This document shows positions 6,812-8,067 of a stretch of DNA of 8,067 nucleotides, one piece after another. A program made the position numbers and the translations under genes. Position 1 is the first letter of the stretch. Each line of letters begins with the position of its first letter. Origin of the DNA: an uncultured Clostridia bacterium (GTDB lineage: Bacteria; Bacillota; Clostridia; Oscillospirales; CAG-272); assembly GCA_937895775.1 (NCBI GenBank), contig CALBLD010000147.1:1-8067 (forward strand), given 5' to 3'. The notes beneath the pieces were generated by a model. It ran no database searches. It saw only the letters and a list, made by a program, of their open reading frames with translations, and had not been told where the DNA came from.

Positions 6812-7996
6812 ATGAAGATAGCAGTAGCGGGAACAGGGTACGTCGGTCTTTCCATGGCGGTGCTTCTTGCACAGCACAATACTGTAAAAGCCGTCGATAT
6901 CATTCCCGAAAAGGTTGAACTTATCAACAGCGGAAGATCGCCGATCGCCGATAAAGAGATCGAAGAATATCTTGCGGCAAAGAAGCTTGACCTTGAAGCG
7001 ACCACCGACGGTGACAACGCATATCGTGACGCCGATTTTGTAATTATTTCCACGCCGACAAATTATGATCCATCGAAGAACTATTTCGATACAAGCTCTG
7101 TCGAAAAGGTCGTAAAGCAGGTGATGAGCGTAAATCCCGATGCAGTGATGGTGATAAAATCGACCGTTCCGGTCGGGTTTACCGAGAAGATAAGAGCAGA
7201 GCTTCACTGTGAAAAGCTTCTTTTCAGTCCCGAATTTCTGCGCGAGGGGCATGCGCTCTATGATAACCTGTATCCGAGCCGCATTATTGTCGGCTCCCCT
7301 GCCGGGGATCCGGAGTTGCGCAAAGCCGCCGAAACCTTTGCGGAACTTCTCAGAAAAGGCGCGATAAAGAAAAACATCGAGGTTCGTTTTATGAATCCGA
7401 CCGAGGCTGAGGCGGTAAAGCTGTTTGCAAACTCCTATCTTGCTCTGCGTGTTTCTTTCTTCAATGAGCTGGATACATATGCTGCTGTGCGCGGTCTGGA
7501 TACAAAATCTATTATTGAGGGAATCGGTCTGGATCCCCGCATTGGCACACACTATAATAACCCTTCCTTTGGCTACGGCGGCTACTGTCTCCCCAAGGAT
7601 ACGAAGCAGTTGCTGGCCAATTACAACGATGTACCACAGAACATTATCTCCGCCATCGTGGCGGCCAACAGCACCCGCAAGGACTTCATTGCCGACCAGA
7701 TCATCGCCAAGCATCCCAAGGTAGTCGGCATTTACCGCCTGACGATGAAGGCAGGCAGCGATAACTTCCGCCAGTCATCCATTCAGGGCGTGATGAAGCG
7801 CATCAAGTCCAAAGGTATCGAGGTGGTCATCTATGAACCGACTATGCACGAGGATACTTTCTTCAACAGCCGCGTCATACGCGAGCTTACCCGGTTCAAG
7901 GACCTCTGCGACGTCATTATTGCCAACCGGTACAGTGATGACTTGGCGGATGTCATGGATAAGGTCTATACGAGGGATCTCTATTTCAGGGATTGA
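6812..7996 (+). CDS. ugd: UDP-glucose 6-dehydrogenase
   Basis: This 394-residue enzyme oxidises UDP-glucose to UDP-glucuronate with two NAD in the cytoplasm. The N-terminal Rossmann motif GTGYVG (7-12) is followed by ISTPTNYD, KSTVPVG and SPEFLREG. K203 and N207 lie in the central helix (KLFANSYLALR), and the catalytic Cys is C259 in GYGGYCLPKD with the partner Asp at 263; placement and length are close to the approximately 400-residue streptococcal enzyme. The C-terminal UDP-binding domain is complete to IANRYSDDL and the tail. It supplies UDP-GlcA to the upstream epimerase. Codon choice changes sharply near 7433-7450 without breaking the frame: Leu CTT is used 12 of 18 times before this point and 1 of 12 after; Arg AGA 3 of 8 before and 0 of 13 after; Gly GGC 2 of 10 before and 7 of 11 after (hand counts). 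This suggests a hybrid gene or joined assembly. Confidence 0.95.
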   Translation: MKIAVAGTGYVGLSMAVLLAQHNTVKAVDIIPEKVELINSGRSPIADKEIEEYLAAKKLDLEATTDGDNAYRDADFVIISTPTNYDPSKNYFDTSSVEKVVKQVMSVNPDAVMVIKSTVPVGFTEKIRAELHCEKLLFSPEFLREGHALYDNLYPSRIIVGSPAGDPELRKAAETFAELLRKGAIKKNIEVRFMNPTEAEAVKLFANSYLALRVSFFNELDTYAAVRGLDTKSIIEGIGLDPRIGTHYNNPSFGYGGYCLPKDTKQLLANYNDVPQNIISAIVAANSTRKDFIADQIIAKHPKVVGIYRLTMKAGSDNFRQSSIQGVMKRIKSKGIEVVIYEPTMHEDTFFNSRVIRELTRFKDLCDVIIANRYSDDLADVMDKVYTRDLYFRD

Positions 7997-8067
7997 GAAG
8001 GACAGGCAATCAACTTATCGCATAGCCCTCCCGCGGCGATGCGTCTCGGGTCAGGCATATACCATTT
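7997..8067 (+). other. Unassigned sequence after ugd
   Basis: These 71 bases hold no supported gene on either strand. A minus-strand open stretch of about 26 codons from the ATG near 8058 has no ribosome site and runs into ugd. No strong hairpin with a T-run is visible, so no terminator can be called. If the second half of ugd has another origin, this piece belongs with that origin. Confidence 0.35.

Noticed and set aside
6695..7714. Long minus-strand open frame of 339 codons opposite ugd
   Set aside because: It mirrors a well-supported gene, is rich in Cys, Arg and His in a non-protein-like way, and shows no family motif; it is a shadow frame.
1..8067. CRISPR array, tRNA, rRNA, insertion sequence or other mobile element
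   Set aside because: No regularly spaced repeats, RNA-gene signatures, transposase motifs or paired terminal repeats were seen; nearly all bases lie in biosynthetic genes.

Overview
The window is a continuous plus-strand stretch of a surface-polysaccharide (capsule, O-antigen-like or cell-wall glycan) locus. It holds eight genes: one cut at the left edge and seven complete. All are tightly packed, with three short overlaps (11, 4 and 7 nt), one further 4-nt ATGA overlap, and gaps of 96 nt or less. Moderate GC, strong purine-rich Shine-Dalgarno sites and the relatives these proteins call to mind suggest an uncultured anaerobic Firmicute (Clostridia-like, gut or rumen). This is an impression from style and not a taxonomic proof.

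Layout. Positions 2-283: C-terminal end of a membrane protein resembling an O-antigen polymerase/ligase (Wzy). 273-1196: a TupA-type ATP-grasp protein. 1193-2149: a member of the N5-(carboxyethyl)ornithine synthase branch of the alanine dehydrogenase family. 2246-3715: a Wzx-type flippase. 3759-4964: a GHMP kinase with the signature of plant galacturonokinase. 4961-5701: a sugar-phosphate nucleotidyltransferase. 5695-6768: a UDP-glucuronate 4-epimerase. 6812-7996: a UDP-glucose 6-dehydrogenase (ugd). The last 71 bases hold nothing I can name.

How the genes may work together. The dehydrogenase and epimerase would make UDP-GlcA and then UDP-GalA from UDP-Glc. The kinase and nucleotidyltransferase look like a second, salvage route from free GalA to UDP-GalA. 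Wzx and the Wzy-like protein would export and polymerise the repeat unit. The ATP-grasp protein and the opine-type synthase suggest that the uronic carboxylates are amide-linked to an amino acid, possibly an N-carboxyethyl ornithine or lysine. Amides of GalA with carboxyethyl-lysine are known in some Proteus and Providencia O-antigens. The proposed machinery (ATP-grasp ligase plus CEO-type synthase plus dual GalA activation) is the most interesting hypothesis in the window. No glycosyltransferase lies inside the window, so the locus must extend beyond it.

A second observation concerns ugd: codon choice changes abruptly about half-way along the gene (near 7433-7450), at a highly conserved stretch. 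This suggests a recombinant gene or a chimeric assembly, and the bases after it may not belong to the same genome.
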